From contig NZ_JACHCL010000007.1 in assembly GCF_014200725.1 (NCBI RefSeq), forward strand, positions 1 through 64,000: a stretch of DNA of 64,000 nt, in the 5' to 3' direction. Position numbers and translations under genes: made by a program. The stretch comes from Janthinobacterium silvisoli (lineage in GTDB: Bacteria > Pseudomonadota > Gammaproteobacteria > Burkholderiales > Burkholderiaceae_D). The notes beneath the pieces were generated by a model that was given only the letters and a program-made list of their open reading frames with translations, searched no databases and had not been told where the DNA came from. This document shows positions 1 through 8,478 of the stretch, piece by piece; the stretch's first letter is position 1; every line of letters begins with the position of its first letter.

Positions 1-86
1 CCCTTCCCATCCCGAACAGGACCGTGAAACAACTTTGCGCCGATGATAGTGCTGCAACCAGTGTGAAAGTAGGTTATTGTCAGGCT
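1..86 (+). rRNA. rrf: 5S ribosomal RNA, 3' part (5' end outside window)
   Basis: The first 86 bases match the 3' two thirds of a betaproteobacterial 5S rRNA, including CCCATCCCGAACAGG and the closing strand GTAGGTTATTGTCAGGCT. The missing 5' strand, about 30 nt, lies left of the window, so this is the end of an rRNA operon transcribed rightward. A rho-independent terminator follows at once. Confidence 0.93.
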
Positions 87-95
87 TGTTATTCG

Positions 96-132
96 AAAAA
101 ACCCCTTCCGGTGACCCGGTTGGGGTTTTTTT
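96..132 (+). terminator. rRNA operon terminator
   Basis: A hairpin with CCCC/GGGG (102-105 with 122-125) and CCGG/CCGG (108-111 with 116-119) is flanked by an A-run and a T-run (126-132). It sits ten bases after the 5S rRNA. The stretch from here to 275 shows no gene that I can support. Confidence 0.85.
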
Positions 133-275
133 ACGTCTGGTGGTTTTGCTGGGATGAACCCCAACGGCAAGGGCTGGGGGCAGACGGGGACGCCGAGTTC
201 CCCGTATAGCCGCTGGTGCAATCATGCTGGCTGGTGTGGGGGCTGACCCCGGGGATATTTCATGGTGTACAGACG

Positions 276-304
276 AAAAAAAGCAGCGCTGCGCGCTGCC
301 TTTT
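276..304 (-). terminator. Terminator of the pagL-like gene
   Basis: On the minus strand GCAGCGC-GCA-GCGCTGC (283-299) is followed by a run of T (276-282 on the plus strand reads A). It lies about 20 bp after the stop codon of the outer-membrane deacylase gene. Confidence 0.75.
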
Positions 305-322
305 CATTCCAGCTTCGATCGA

Positions 323-883
323 TCAGAAGTGGTAAGCCGCTTTGATGTTCAGGAAGTTCACGCCGGTGTTCGGCTTTTTGTAGCCGCCGTTCGAGAAATG
401 CTGGATCTTCATGCCGACTTCCCATTTATTGTTGAACACGTAGCCAACGCCGACGTGGTCGCCAAACTGGAAGTGGGTCGACAAACGGTAGGTTGCATTG
501 TCATACAGTTTCGACAGCAAATGCACGCCGATGCCGCCTTCTGCATAGAAACCCTTTTTATCGTCGCGTTCAAAGCGGAATACCGGGGTGAAGCCGATAT
601 CGTACAGATTCTGCTTTGCACCTTCGACGTTTTGGTAGCGGTTGGCTTGCCATGCGCCAGCATTCGCGTCCCAGTAGCCGCTCAGGTGCGTACCGTTCGA
701 TTGGAACCAGCGTTGGCTCCAGTCGGAAGTGACGCCGGCGCGTACCATCTGGGTTTGCGTGCCGGTGGCGAATTCGCCGTAGACCGAGTCGATCAGCTTG
801 TCGTCGGACGCGAAGGCGGCATGGCTGGCCAGCAAGGCAGCGCCTAGTGCCAGGGATTTTAATGCTTGATTCAGGTAGGACAT
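323..883 (-). CDS. pagL: PagL-like lipid A 3-O-deacylase (outer membrane)
   Basis: A protein of 186 residues from the chosen start, with an N-terminal signal peptide (hydrophobic ALGAALLASHAAFA) and a small beta-barrel body. The C-terminal motif HFSNGGYKKPNTGVN carries the His-x-Ser pair and following Asn that mark the PagL active site. PagL enzymes remove the 3-O acyl chain of lipid A in the outer membrane and so remodel LPS. The start at 883 is preferred because AAAGAA precedes it, whereas in-frame ATGs at 910 and 895 have no ribosome-binding site. The gene is monocistronic, with its own terminator. The family assignment is secure; activity on lipid A is inferred from the family. Confidence 0.82.
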   Translation of the reverse strand: MSYLNQALKSLALGAALLASHAAFASDDKLIDSVYGEFATGTQTQMVRAGVTSDWSQRWFQSNGTHLSGYWDANAGAWQANRYQNVEGAKQNLYDIGFTPVFRFERDDKKGFYAEGGIGVHLLSKLYDNATYRLSTHFQFGDHVGVGYVFNNKWEVGMKIQHFSNGGYKKPNTGVNFLNIKAAYHF

Positions 884-914
884 ATATTCTTTCATCGTAA
901 AATTAGCCATCGGT

Positions 915-938
915 GCGCACTAACCATCGGTAGTGCGC
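915..938. promoter_or_regulatory. Inverted repeat upstream of the pagL-like gene
   Basis: A perfect 8-bp inverted repeat (GCGCACTA / TAGTGCGC, 915-922 and 931-938) is separated by 8 bases. The octamer CCATCGGT also occurs twice here (908 and 924). It lies just upstream of the start, so it could be an operator or a leader hairpin. No function is known. Confidence 0.35.
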
Positions 939-1001
939 CGCTGATTGTAATGAAATTATCAAATATAGAAACCATTATTACTTAAGGCAATAGGATCTAC
1001 A

Positions 1002-1904
1002 GTGACATTTTCTACAAAGATCGCCTTCTTGGGTATAGGTCTGATGGGCGAACCGATGGCGCGCCGTTTGCTGCAAGCTGGCTATTCTGTCACAGTTTGG
1101 AATCGCACGCAGAGCAAGGCCGAATCGTTGTTATCTTGTGATGCTCTACTTGCTAACACCTTGATGGATGCGGTCTCCGGGGCCGATATCGTGATCTCGA
1201 TGCTGGCGGCAGGGCCTGTTGTCGAACAAGCCATCATGGCTGCCTTGCCGGCGCTGGCGGCCGATACTTTGTGGGTCGACATGAGCTCGACCAGGCAAGT
1301 TGAAGCTCAGCAATTTCATGCACTTTTGGTAGCGCAAGGCTATGGTTTTGTCGATGCGCCCGTCTCCGGTGGCGTGGCTGGCGCGCAAGCGGGAACCCTG
1401 GCCATCATGGCCGGTGGTAGCGCTGCCGATTATGCGCGCGTGGAAGCGATCCTGGCGGTGATGGGGCGGCCTACCCTGGTCGGCCCGGCCGGCAGTGGCC
1501 AGGTGGCCAAGCTGTGCAATCAGCTGATCGTAGGCGCTACCTTGAATATCGTGGCGGAAGCCTTGTTGCTGGCGCAAGCGGCGGGCGCCGATCCGGCCGC
1601 GGTGCGCACGGCAATACGCGGTGGCTTTGCTGAAAGCCGCATCCTGGAAGTGCATGGGCAGCGCATGCTTGAGCGTAACTTTGTTCCCGGTGGCCAGGTG
1701 AAAACCCAGCTCAAGGATATGCGTAATATTCTGGATGCGGCTGCCGCCGCCCAGCTCAGTCTGCCTGTCACGCAATTGGTGACGCAGCGCTATGAAGCGC
1801 TTGCCGAAAGCCACGCGCTGGCTGACCATTCGGCGGCTTTGCTGGCCCTGGAAGCATTGAATCCGGGCCAGCGTCTGGGGAGTGGCCCGGATAAACTGAG
1901 TTAG
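1002..1904 (+). CDS. 3-hydroxyisobutyrate dehydrogenase-family NAD(P) oxidoreductase
   Basis: A beta-hydroxyacid dehydrogenase of 300 residues, the normal length. Residues 7-30 hold the Rossmann nucleotide-binding stretch (FLGIGLMGEPMARRLLQAG). DAPVSGG (118-124) is the substrate-binding signature, and the catalytic lysine is Lys170 in GSGQVAKLCNQ. The helical C-terminal domain follows. Members reduce or oxidise small beta-hydroxyacids such as 3-hydroxyisobutyrate or tartronate semialdehyde, and the substrate cannot be told from the sequence. The gene stands alone and converges on the M20 amidohydrolase gene with 6 bp between stop codons. Confidence 0.88.
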   Translation: MTFSTKIAFLGIGLMGEPMARRLLQAGYSVTVWNRTQSKAESLLSCDALLANTLMDAVSGADIVISMLAAGPVVEQAIMAALPALAADTLWVDMSSTRQVEAQQFHALLVAQGYGFVDAPVSGGVAGAQAGTLAIMAGGSAADYARVEAILAVMGRPTLVGPAGSGQVAKLCNQLIVGATLNIVAEALLLAQAAGADPAAVRTAIRGGFAESRILEVHGQRMLERNFVPGGQVKTQLKDMRNILDAAAAAQLSLPVTQLVTQRYEALAESHALADHSAALLALEALNPGQRLGSGPDKLS

Positions 1905-1910
1905 CGCATT

Positions 1911-3104
1911 CTAGTCTTGCGGCAAGCTCTCTTCGACCAGCTTGACCCAGAAACTGGCGCCGATCGGCAACAGATTGTCATTGAAGTCGTAGCTGCCATT
2001 GTGCAGCACGCATGGGCCCAGGCCGTGGCCGCCATCGCGGTGGTCGCCGTCGCCATTGCCGATGAAAATGTAGCAGCCAGCCTTTTCCTGCAAGAAGAAG
2101 GCGAAATCCTCCGCGCCCATGGTCGGTTCAACCTTGTCGTTGACTTTGTCGGCGCCGACCACGGCCTTCATGACTTCCACCGCAAACGCGGTTTCCTTGG
2201 CGTGGTTGACCAGCGGCGGATAGTTACGTTTGAACTTGAACTCCACTTCCGCACCAAAAGCGGCGGCCGTGTGGATGGCGATTTCGCGCATGCGCTCTTC
2301 GATGAGGTCCAGCACGGGCGTGGTAAACGTGCGCACGGTGCCGATCAGGCTGGCGTCGTCGGGAATCACATTGGTGGCGCTGCCGGCATGGATTTGCGTG
2401 ATCGATAGCACCGCCGTATCGAGCGGGCTCTTGTTGCGGGTGATGACGGTTTGCCAGCTTTGTGCGATTTGCACGGCCACCATCACCGGGTCGATACCCT
2501 TGTGCGGCTGAGCCGCATGGGCGCCCTTGCCTTTGACGGTGACATAGAATTCGTTGCTGGAGGCCATCATTGGCCCTTCCACCACGCTCAGGGTACCTGT
2601 TTCAGCGCCTGGCCAGTTATGCATGCCGTAGATGGCATCCATGGGGAAGCGGGTAAACAAGCCGTCGTTGATCATTTCACGCGCGCCGGCGCCACCTTCT
2701 TCGGCTGGCTGGAACACCAGGTAGACGGTGCCGTCGAAATTGCGGTGCTGTGCCAGGTGATAAGCGGCGCCCAGCAGCATTGCCGTATGGCCGTCATGGC
2801 CGCAAGCGTGCATCTTGCCTGGATGGCGCGAGGCATGCTCAAAAGTATTAATCTCCTGCATGGGCAAGGCATCTATATCGGCACGCAGGCCGATGGCGCG
2901 CTTGGAACTGCCATTCTGGATAATGCCGACCAGACCGGTGCGCCCCAGGCCACGCACGACGGGGATGCCCCACTCCGTCAGCTTGGCGGCGACGACGTCA
3001 GAGGTACGCTGTTCTTCGTAGCACAGCTCGGGATGCGCGTGCAGGTCGCGGCGGATACGTTGCAGCTCGGATTGAAACGCTATGATAGGGTCCACCAGTT
3101 TCAT
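1911..3104 (-). CDS. M20-family amidohydrolase (hippurate hydrolase-like)
   Basis: A cytosolic M20D peptidase/amidohydrolase of 397 residues. HACGHDGHTAM holds the first metal ligands, QPAEEGG gives the Glu-Glu pair, GMHNWP follows, and GAEDFAFF near the C-terminus supplies the last ligand. These enzymes hydrolyse N-acyl amino acids such as hippurate, N-acetyl amino acids or IAA conjugates. The start at 3104 has an ideal AGGAG six to seven bases upstream. The frame is open to 3260, but that extension is not family-like. The substrate is not determined. Confidence 0.9.
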   Translation of the reverse strand: MKLVDPIIAFQSELQRIRRDLHAHPELCYEEQRTSDVVAAKLTEWGIPVVRGLGRTGLVGIIQNGSSKRAIGLRADIDALPMQEINTFEHASRHPGKMHACGHDGHTAMLLGAAYHLAQHRNFDGTVYLVFQPAEEGGAGAREMINDGLFTRFPMDAIYGMHNWPGAETGTLSVVEGPMMASSNEFYVTVKGKGAHAAQPHKGIDPVMVAVQIAQSWQTVITRNKSPLDTAVLSITQIHAGSATNVIPDDASLIGTVRTFTTPVLDLIEERMREIAIHTAAAFGAEVEFKFKRNYPPLVNHAKETAFAVEVMKAVVGADKVNDKVEPTMGAEDFAFFLQEKAGCYIFIGNGDGDHRDGGHGLGPCVLHNGSYDFNDNLLPIGASFWVKLVEESLPQD

Positions 3105-3310
3105 CGAATTCTCCTGTGTATGCAGGCACGCAACTGTGTATGGCGCACCGGGGCTGGCATATTTGATCGAAAACATGCGCGGCCAATGGGGCATTGTAGC
3201 CCGTGTTCGCTTTTTAAATCCAGCGTGTGCAGAGTCCGCTATGAGGATATCTGCAAGCACGTGGAAATCGTTTACAGTATTACCTTCCTCTCACGTTTTT
3301 TGATTGCACC

Positions 3311-5389
3311 ATGACCACCACCCAAGTCCGCGCCACTTGCCCGCTAGACTGTCCCGATACCTGCGCCTTGCTGGTGACGGTGACCGATGGCGTGGCCACG
3401 GCAGTCAAGGGCGATCCCGACCATCCGACCACGGCTGGCGTGCTGTGCACCAAGGTGTCGCGCTTTACGGAGCGCACCTACCATGCTGACCGCTTGCTGA
3501 CCCCGCTGCGCCGGGTGGGCAAGAAAGGCGAGGGCAAGTTTGAAGCCATCAGCTGGGAAGAAGCACTGACGACCATTGCTGCGCGCCTGAAACCCATCGC
3601 AGCGCGGGCGCCGGAAGCGATCTTGCCCTACAGCTATTGCGGCACCATGGGGCTGGTGCAGGGCGAATCGATGTCGTCGCGTTTCTTTAACCAGCTCGGT
3701 GCATCGTTGCTGGACCGCACCATCTGCGCTTCGGCCGGCGCCACAGGTTACCGCTACACGGTGGGCGCCAGCATCGGCACGGACATGGAGCAGTTTCAGA
3801 ACGCCAAGTTGATCATTATCTGGGGTGGCAACCCGATTGCATCGAATTTGCATTTCTGGATGCGGGCGCAGGAAGCGAAACGCAATGGCGCCACCCTGAT
3901 CGCGATCGACCCATATCGTTCATTGACGGCCGAGAAATGCCACCAGCATATCGCCTTGCTGCCTGGCACCGATGCGGCGCTGGCCCTGGGCTTGATGCAT
4001 GTGCTGATCGCCGAAGAACTGGTCGACCATGACTATATTGCCCAGTACACCCTGGGCTACGAACAATTGGCACAGCGCGCCGCCGAATGGCCGCCCGAAC
4101 GCACGGCAGAGGTTTGCGGCATCAGCGTCGCGGAAGTGGTGGAACTGGCGCGCTTGTATGGCCAGACGGCGCGCAGCGGCGAGGGCACCGCCATCCGCAC
4201 CAATTACGGCGTACAGCGCGTGCATGGCGGCGGCATGGCCGTGCGCAATATCGCTTGCCTGCCCGCATTGACGGGCGCCTGGCGCCATGCGGCCGGTGGC
4301 ATACAATTATCGAGCTCGGGATCTTTCCCCATCCAGCGCAAGGCCTTGCAGCGCCCGGATTTGTTGAAAGGCACGCCACGCACCATCAATATGAGCACCA
4401 TCGGTGACGATTTACTCAAGACCAGCTCGCCCAGGTTCGGCCCGCAAATCGAAGCCGTGATTGTCTATAACTCGAATCCGCTGGCTGTGGCGCCGGACTC
4501 ATCCAAAGTGGCGCAAGGTTTTGCCCGCGAAGATTTATTTACGGTGGTGCTCGAACATTTTCAGACGGACACCGTTGATTACGCCGACATTGTCTTGCCG
4601 GCCACTACGCAGCTGGAACATATCGATGCGCACGCCACCTATGGCCATCTGTATATGATGGCCAATAACGCGGCTGTGGCGCCGTTGGGCGAGGCCAAGG
4701 CGAATACGGAAATTTTCCGCCTGCTGGCGCAACACATGGGTTTTGATGACCCTTGCTTCCAGGAAAGTGATGATGCGCTGGCGGCCCAGGCTTTTGATGC
4801 GGGCGATGTGCGCGCCGTGCATTTCGACTGGGAATCGCTGAAACGGACAGGCTGGCAAAAACTGGCCATGCCCGATGCGCCGTTTGCCGAAGGCGGTTTT
4901 CCCACGCCATCGGGGCGCTGCGAGTTTTATTCCGAGGCGATGGCGCAGGCGGGGCTTGATCCCTTGCCTGCCTATATTGCGCCGTATGAATCGCCGGCCA
5001 GCAATCCTGCGCTGGCGGCCCGTTATCCGTTGGCGATGATTTCGCCGCCAGCCCGCAATTTCCTGAATTCCACCTTCGTCAACGTGAAAAGCTTGCGTGC
5101 CTCGGAAGCCGAACCGCATCTCGATATCCACCCCGATGACTGCATGGCGCGCGGGATTGTGGCTGGCGACATGGTGCGCATCTTCAATGACCGTGGTTCG
5201 TTTGTGGCCAAGGCCAGGGTTACGGATAAGGCGCGTAAAGGGCTGGTGGTGGGCTTGTCCGTCTGGTGGAAAAAGCTGGCCAGTGACGGCAAGAACGCCA
5301 ATGAAGTCACCAGCCAGCGCCTGACCGACATGGGCCGCGCGCCCACCTTTTACGATACGCTGGTGGAAGTGGAAAAGGCGGTGGCCTGA
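3311..5389 (+). CDS. Molybdopterin oxidoreductase (bis-MGD, one 4Fe-4S cluster)
   Basis: A 692-residue member of the BisC/formate dehydrogenase/DMSO reductase superfamily. The N-terminus has the cluster motif C-x3-C-x3-C-x27-C (Cys10, 14, 18 and a later Cys in VLCTKV). Central regions bind molybdopterin dinucleotide (IIIWGGNP, IAIDPYRS), and the C-terminal dinucleotide-binding domain starts around residue 565. No twin-arginine signal is present, so the enzyme is probably cytosolic. No electron-transfer subunit, chaperone or membrane anchor is encoded nearby, which leaves the redox partner unknown. The physiological substrate is not known. A lipoprotein gene follows one base after the stop, suggesting co-transcription. 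Confidence 0.86.
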   Translation: MTTTQVRATCPLDCPDTCALLVTVTDGVATAVKGDPDHPTTAGVLCTKVSRFTERTYHADRLLTPLRRVGKKGEGKFEAISWEEALTTIAARLKPIAARAPEAILPYSYCGTMGLVQGESMSSRFFNQLGASLLDRTICASAGATGYRYTVGASIGTDMEQFQNAKLIIIWGGNPIASNLHFWMRAQEAKRNGATLIAIDPYRSLTAEKCHQHIALLPGTDAALALGLMHVLIAEELVDHDYIAQYTLGYEQLAQRAAEWPPERTAEVCGISVAEVVELARLYGQTARSGEGTAIRTNYGVQRVHGGGMAVRNIACLPALTGAWRHAAGGIQLSSSGSFPIQRKALQRPDLLKGTPRTINMSTIGDDLLKTSSPRFGPQIEAVIVYNSNPLAVAPDSSKVAQGFAREDLFTVVLEHFQTDTVDYADIVLPATTQLEHIDAHATYGHLYMMANNAAVAPLGEAKANTEIFRLLAQHMGFDDPCFQESDDALAAQAFDAGDVRAVHFDWESLKRTGWQKLAMPDAPFAEGGFPTPSGRCEFYSEAMAQAGLDPLPAYIAPYESPASNPALAARYPLAMISPPARNFLNSTFVNVKSLRASEAEPHLDIHPDDCMARGIVAGDMVRIFNDRGSFVAKARVTDKARKGLVVGLSVWWKKLASDGKNANEVTSQRLTDMGRAPTFYDTLVEVEKAVA

Positions 5390-5390
5390 G

Positions 5391-6440
5391 ATGCGCCGCG
5401 CGCTCGGTTTGCCTGTCGCGCTTGCGCTCTGCCTGAGCCTGGGCGGCTGCACGCAATTGCGCTACTACACCCAGGCGGCGCAGGGGCAATATTCCTTGTG
5501 GTCCAGCGCACGCCCCGTCGATGATTGGATGAAAGACCCTGCCACCGATCCCCGCCTGAAGGCGCGGCTGGCCAAGGCGCAGCAGATACGCCGTTTCGCC
5601 GTCGATGAACTGGGCTTGCCCGACAATGGCAGCTACAAGAATTATGCTTCGCTGCAACGGTCCTTCGTGCTGTGGAATGTGGTGGCCACGCCAGAGCTGT
5701 CGCTCAAGCCGCTGCAATGGTGTTTTCCCATTGCCGGCTGCGTCAATTACCGCGGTTATTACAGCAAGGATGATGCGTTGGCCTATGCCGAAACCTTGCG
5801 TGAACAGCATTACGATGTGCAGGTAGGGGGCGTGCCCGCGTATTCCACTCTGGGCTGGTTCGACGATCCTCTGCTATCGACCTTTATCAATTACAACGAT
5901 GCCGAACTTGCGCGCATGATCTTCCATGAACTTGCGCATCAGGTCGTTTATGTGCAGGGCGATTCCGCTTTCAATGAATCGTTTGCCGTTGCCGTGGAAG
6001 AAGCGGGTGTGCAGCGCTGGCTGGCCCACGAAGGCAGTGATGCCATGCGCGACGACTACGCCCGGTATGCGGCGCGGCGCAAGGAATTCCTGGCGCTATT
6101 GCTGAAGTACCGGGGGCAACTGGAAACGGCTTACGCCAGCGATGCCAGCGATGTCGAGAAACGCGCGCGCAAGGCGCAGGTGTTTACGGGCTTGAAGGCC
6201 GAATATCAGGTTTTGAAACAAAATTGGGGCGGTTATGCCGGTTATGACCGCTGGTTCGAACAGCCTTTGAGCAATGCGCACTTGGCTTCCGTCGCTACCT
6301 ACAATGATTTCTTGCCAGCCTTCGAAAAATTGCTGGAAGAAAAAAAGAACTTTCGTGCTTTTTATGCTGCAGTGCACACAATGTCTCTGTTGGACAAGCC
6401 CGAGCGTCGGCGCGTGCTGCAGCAATTGTCCAGCCCGTGA
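5391..6440 (+). CDS. Lipoprotein zinc metallopeptidase (COG4324 predicted aminopeptidase)
   Basis: A 349-residue exported lipoprotein. The signal peptide ends in the lipobox LGGC, whose cysteine would be lipidated. The zinc-binding motif is HELAHQ (around residue 183), with NESFAVAVEE supplying the third ligand glutamate. This matches the predicted-aminopeptidase family PF10023, which has few characterised members. The ATG lies one base after the stop of the molybdopterin oxidoreductase gene, so translation is probably coupled. I infer that the protein is membrane anchored in the periplasm. Substrate unknown. Confidence 0.85.
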   Translation: MRRALGLPVALALCLSLGGCTQLRYYTQAAQGQYSLWSSARPVDDWMKDPATDPRLKARLAKAQQIRRFAVDELGLPDNGSYKNYASLQRSFVLWNVVATPELSLKPLQWCFPIAGCVNYRGYYSKDDALAYAETLREQHYDVQVGGVPAYSTLGWFDDPLLSTFINYNDAELARMIFHELAHQVVYVQGDSAFNESFAVAVEEAGVQRWLAHEGSDAMRDDYARYAARRKEFLALLLKYRGQLETAYASDASDVEKRARKAQVFTGLKAEYQVLKQNWGGYAGYDRWFEQPLSNAHLASVATYNDFLPAFEKLLEEKKNFRAFYAAVHTMSLLDKPERRRVLQQLSSP

Positions 6441-6715
6441 CCCGTAAAGATTGTTGTATATGCCAAGCCGGCATATTGTACTAGGCCGTATTTTTCATGC
6501 TGCAACGCAGCACAAAATGCCTCTGGAATACATACTCAAATACCGTTGAAAGCGCTTGCATGGAAGCGCCGCGCCCGATAGCATCGCGTTAGTAGCATAG
6601 AGCAATTGCTCTTTAGAATGCTCAATGACTGCAGGACACTAGAATCCGCAGCAATAATCCGCGCCGGCAATGTGCGCCGGCTACACCAACGATTATTCGA
6701 GACAAGAGGCACAGG
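6441..6715. promoter_or_regulatory. Upstream region of the fadD pair with palindromes
   Basis: This 275-bp gap has no gene. It holds a perfect 12-bp palindrome GAGCAATTGCTC at 6600-6611 and a 6-bp inverted repeat GCGCTT/AAGCGC at 6552-6569, either of which could be an operator. No clear sigma70 -35/-10 pair is visible, although TAGAAT occurs at 6614 and 6640. It does not contain the GAAAC-N4-GTTTC type PsrA site that I looked for. Confidence 0.3.
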
Positions 6716-8404
6716 ATGGACAAAATTTGGCTGAAGTCGTATCCCCCCGGCGTTCCCAGTGACATCAATCCTGATCAATACCGCTCCTTGGTGCACTTGC
6801 TGGAAGAAGCGTTTCAAAAGTATGCAGACCGTAACGCTTATGTCTGCATGGACAAATTCCTCACCTATGCCGAACTCGAACTGTATTCGCGGCAACTAGG
6901 CGCCTTTCTGCAAAGCCGGGGACTGAAAAAAGGCGCGCGGGTCGCCCTCATGATGCCCAATGTGCTGCAGTATCCGGTGGCCATTGCCGCCGTGCTGCGC
7001 GCCGGCTACACGGTGGTCAACGTCAACCCTCTTTACACGGCGCGCGAACTCGAGCACCAGCTCAACGATTCGGGCAGTGTAGCGATCATCGTGCTGGAAA
7101 ATTTTGCCCATACCGTCGAGCAAGTGCTGAGCAAGACGGCCGTGAAACATATCATCGTCGCCACGATGGGGGACATGCTGGGCGGCTTGAAAGGGACGAT
7201 CGTCAATTTTGTCGTACGCAATGTCAAGAAGATGGTGCCCGCGTATTCCTTGCCGAACGCCATGCGTTTTAACAGTGCTTTGTCGCTCGGCAGCCGCATG
7301 AAGCTGACGCCCGTCGACGTCACGATCAATGACGCTGCTTTCCTGCAATACACGGGTGGCACCACGGGCGTGTCGAAAGGCGCAACCTTGAGCCACCGCA
7401 ACGTGATCGCCAATGTGTTGCAAACGGAAGCCTGGTCAGGCGCGGCGCTGGATCCGAACAGCAAGGAGCAACTGACCGTCGTATGCGCCTTGCCGCTGTA
7501 CCATATCTTCGCGCTGACGGCGTGCGCGCTGTGGGGCACGCGCGTGGGCGCCCTGAATATTCTGATCCCGAATCCGCGTGACATTCCTGGCCTGATCAAG
7601 GAACTGGACAAGTACACATTCAACTTGCTGCCGGCGGTCAACACCCTCTACAACGCGCTGGCCAATCATCCCGATTTTGCCAAGCTCGACTTCTCGGGCT
7701 TGAAGATCGCCAATGGTGGCGGCATGGCGGTGCAGCAAGCTGTCAACGACAAGTGGCAACGCATCACGGGCGTGTCCATTATCGAAGGTTATGGCTTGTC
7801 GGAAACGTCACCCGTTGCCACCTGCAACCGCGCGGACAGCACGCAATTTACGGGCAGCATAGGTTTGCCTATCCCGTCGACCGAGATTGCCATCCTCGAT
7901 GACGATGGTCAGGAAGTACCGCTGGGCCAGACGGGCGAAATCGCCATCCGTGGCCCGCAAGTCATGTCCGGTTACTGGAACCGTCCGGACGAGACGGCCA
8001 AGGTGATGACGGCCGACGGTTATTTCAAATCAGGCGATGTGGGCATCATGGATGAACGCGGCTTTGTGAAGATTGTCGACCGCAAGAAAGACATGATCCT
8101 CGTTTCCGGCTTCAATGTGTACCCGAACGAAGTGGAAGGCGTGATCGCGGCCCATCCTGGCGTACTCGAGTGCGCTTGCATCGGCGTGCCGGACGAACAT
8201 TCGGGCGAGGCCGTGAAAGTGTTTGTGGTGCGCAAGGATCCCAACCTGACCGTGGCCGACTTGATGGCGTACTCCAAGGAGCAGCTCACCGGCTATAAAC
8301 GGCCGAAATACATTGAATTCCGTGAGGAATTGCCGAAGACCAACGTCGGCAAGATTTTACGCAGGGCCTTGCGCGATGAACCCAAGGTGGCAGTCGCAGC
8401 ATAG
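6716..8404 (+). CDS. fadD: Long-chain-fatty-acid--CoA ligase (first copy)
   Basis: A 562-residue acyl-CoA synthetase that activates long-chain fatty acids with ATP and CoA for beta-oxidation or lipid synthesis at the inner membrane face. The AMP-binding motif YTGGTTGVSKGA is at residues 212-223. GYGLSETSP is the second adenylation motif, and the C-terminal DRKKDMILVSGFNVYPNE is the hinge and FadD signature. The catalytic lysine sits in KTNVGKILRR near the end. AGAGG precedes the ATG by 6 bases. It is followed 74 bp later by a close paralogue in the same orientation. Confidence 0.94.
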   Translation: MDKIWLKSYPPGVPSDINPDQYRSLVHLLEEAFQKYADRNAYVCMDKFLTYAELELYSRQLGAFLQSRGLKKGARVALMMPNVLQYPVAIAAVLRAGYTVVNVNPLYTARELEHQLNDSGSVAIIVLENFAHTVEQVLSKTAVKHIIVATMGDMLGGLKGTIVNFVVRNVKKMVPAYSLPNAMRFNSALSLGSRMKLTPVDVTINDAAFLQYTGGTTGVSKGATLSHRNVIANVLQTEAWSGAALDPNSKEQLTVVCALPLYHIFALTACALWGTRVGALNILIPNPRDIPGLIKELDKYTFNLLPAVNTLYNALANHPDFAKLDFSGLKIANGGGMAVQQAVNDKWQRITGVSIIEGYGLSETSPVATCNRADSTQFTGSIGLPIPSTEIAILDDDGQEVPLGQTGEIAIRGPQVMSGYWNRPDETAKVMTADGYFKSGDVGIMDERGFVKIVDRKKDMILVSGFNVYPNEVEGVIAAHPGVLECACIGVPDEHSGEAVKVFVVRKDPNLTVADLMAYSKEQLTGYKRPKYIEFREELPKTNVGKILRRALRDEPKVAVAA

Positions 8405-8431
8405 ATCAGCAAGTGACATTGCAACAGTACC

Positions 8432-8456
8432 GGGTGCGCCAAAGTGGCGCCCTTTT
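8432..8456 (+). terminator. Weak hairpin between the two fadD genes
   Basis: GGG-(TG bulge)-CGCCA, a loop of AAG, then TGGCGCCC followed by TTTT. It resembles a weak or attenuating terminator and could lower expression of the second fadD relative to the first. Confidence 0.4.
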
Positions 8457-8478
8457 ATACAGATAAAGATGAGGCAAG

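Noticed and set aside
24..209. A 61-codon frame over the 5S rRNA end and terminator
   Set aside because: It lies on structured RNA and a terminator, with no homology.
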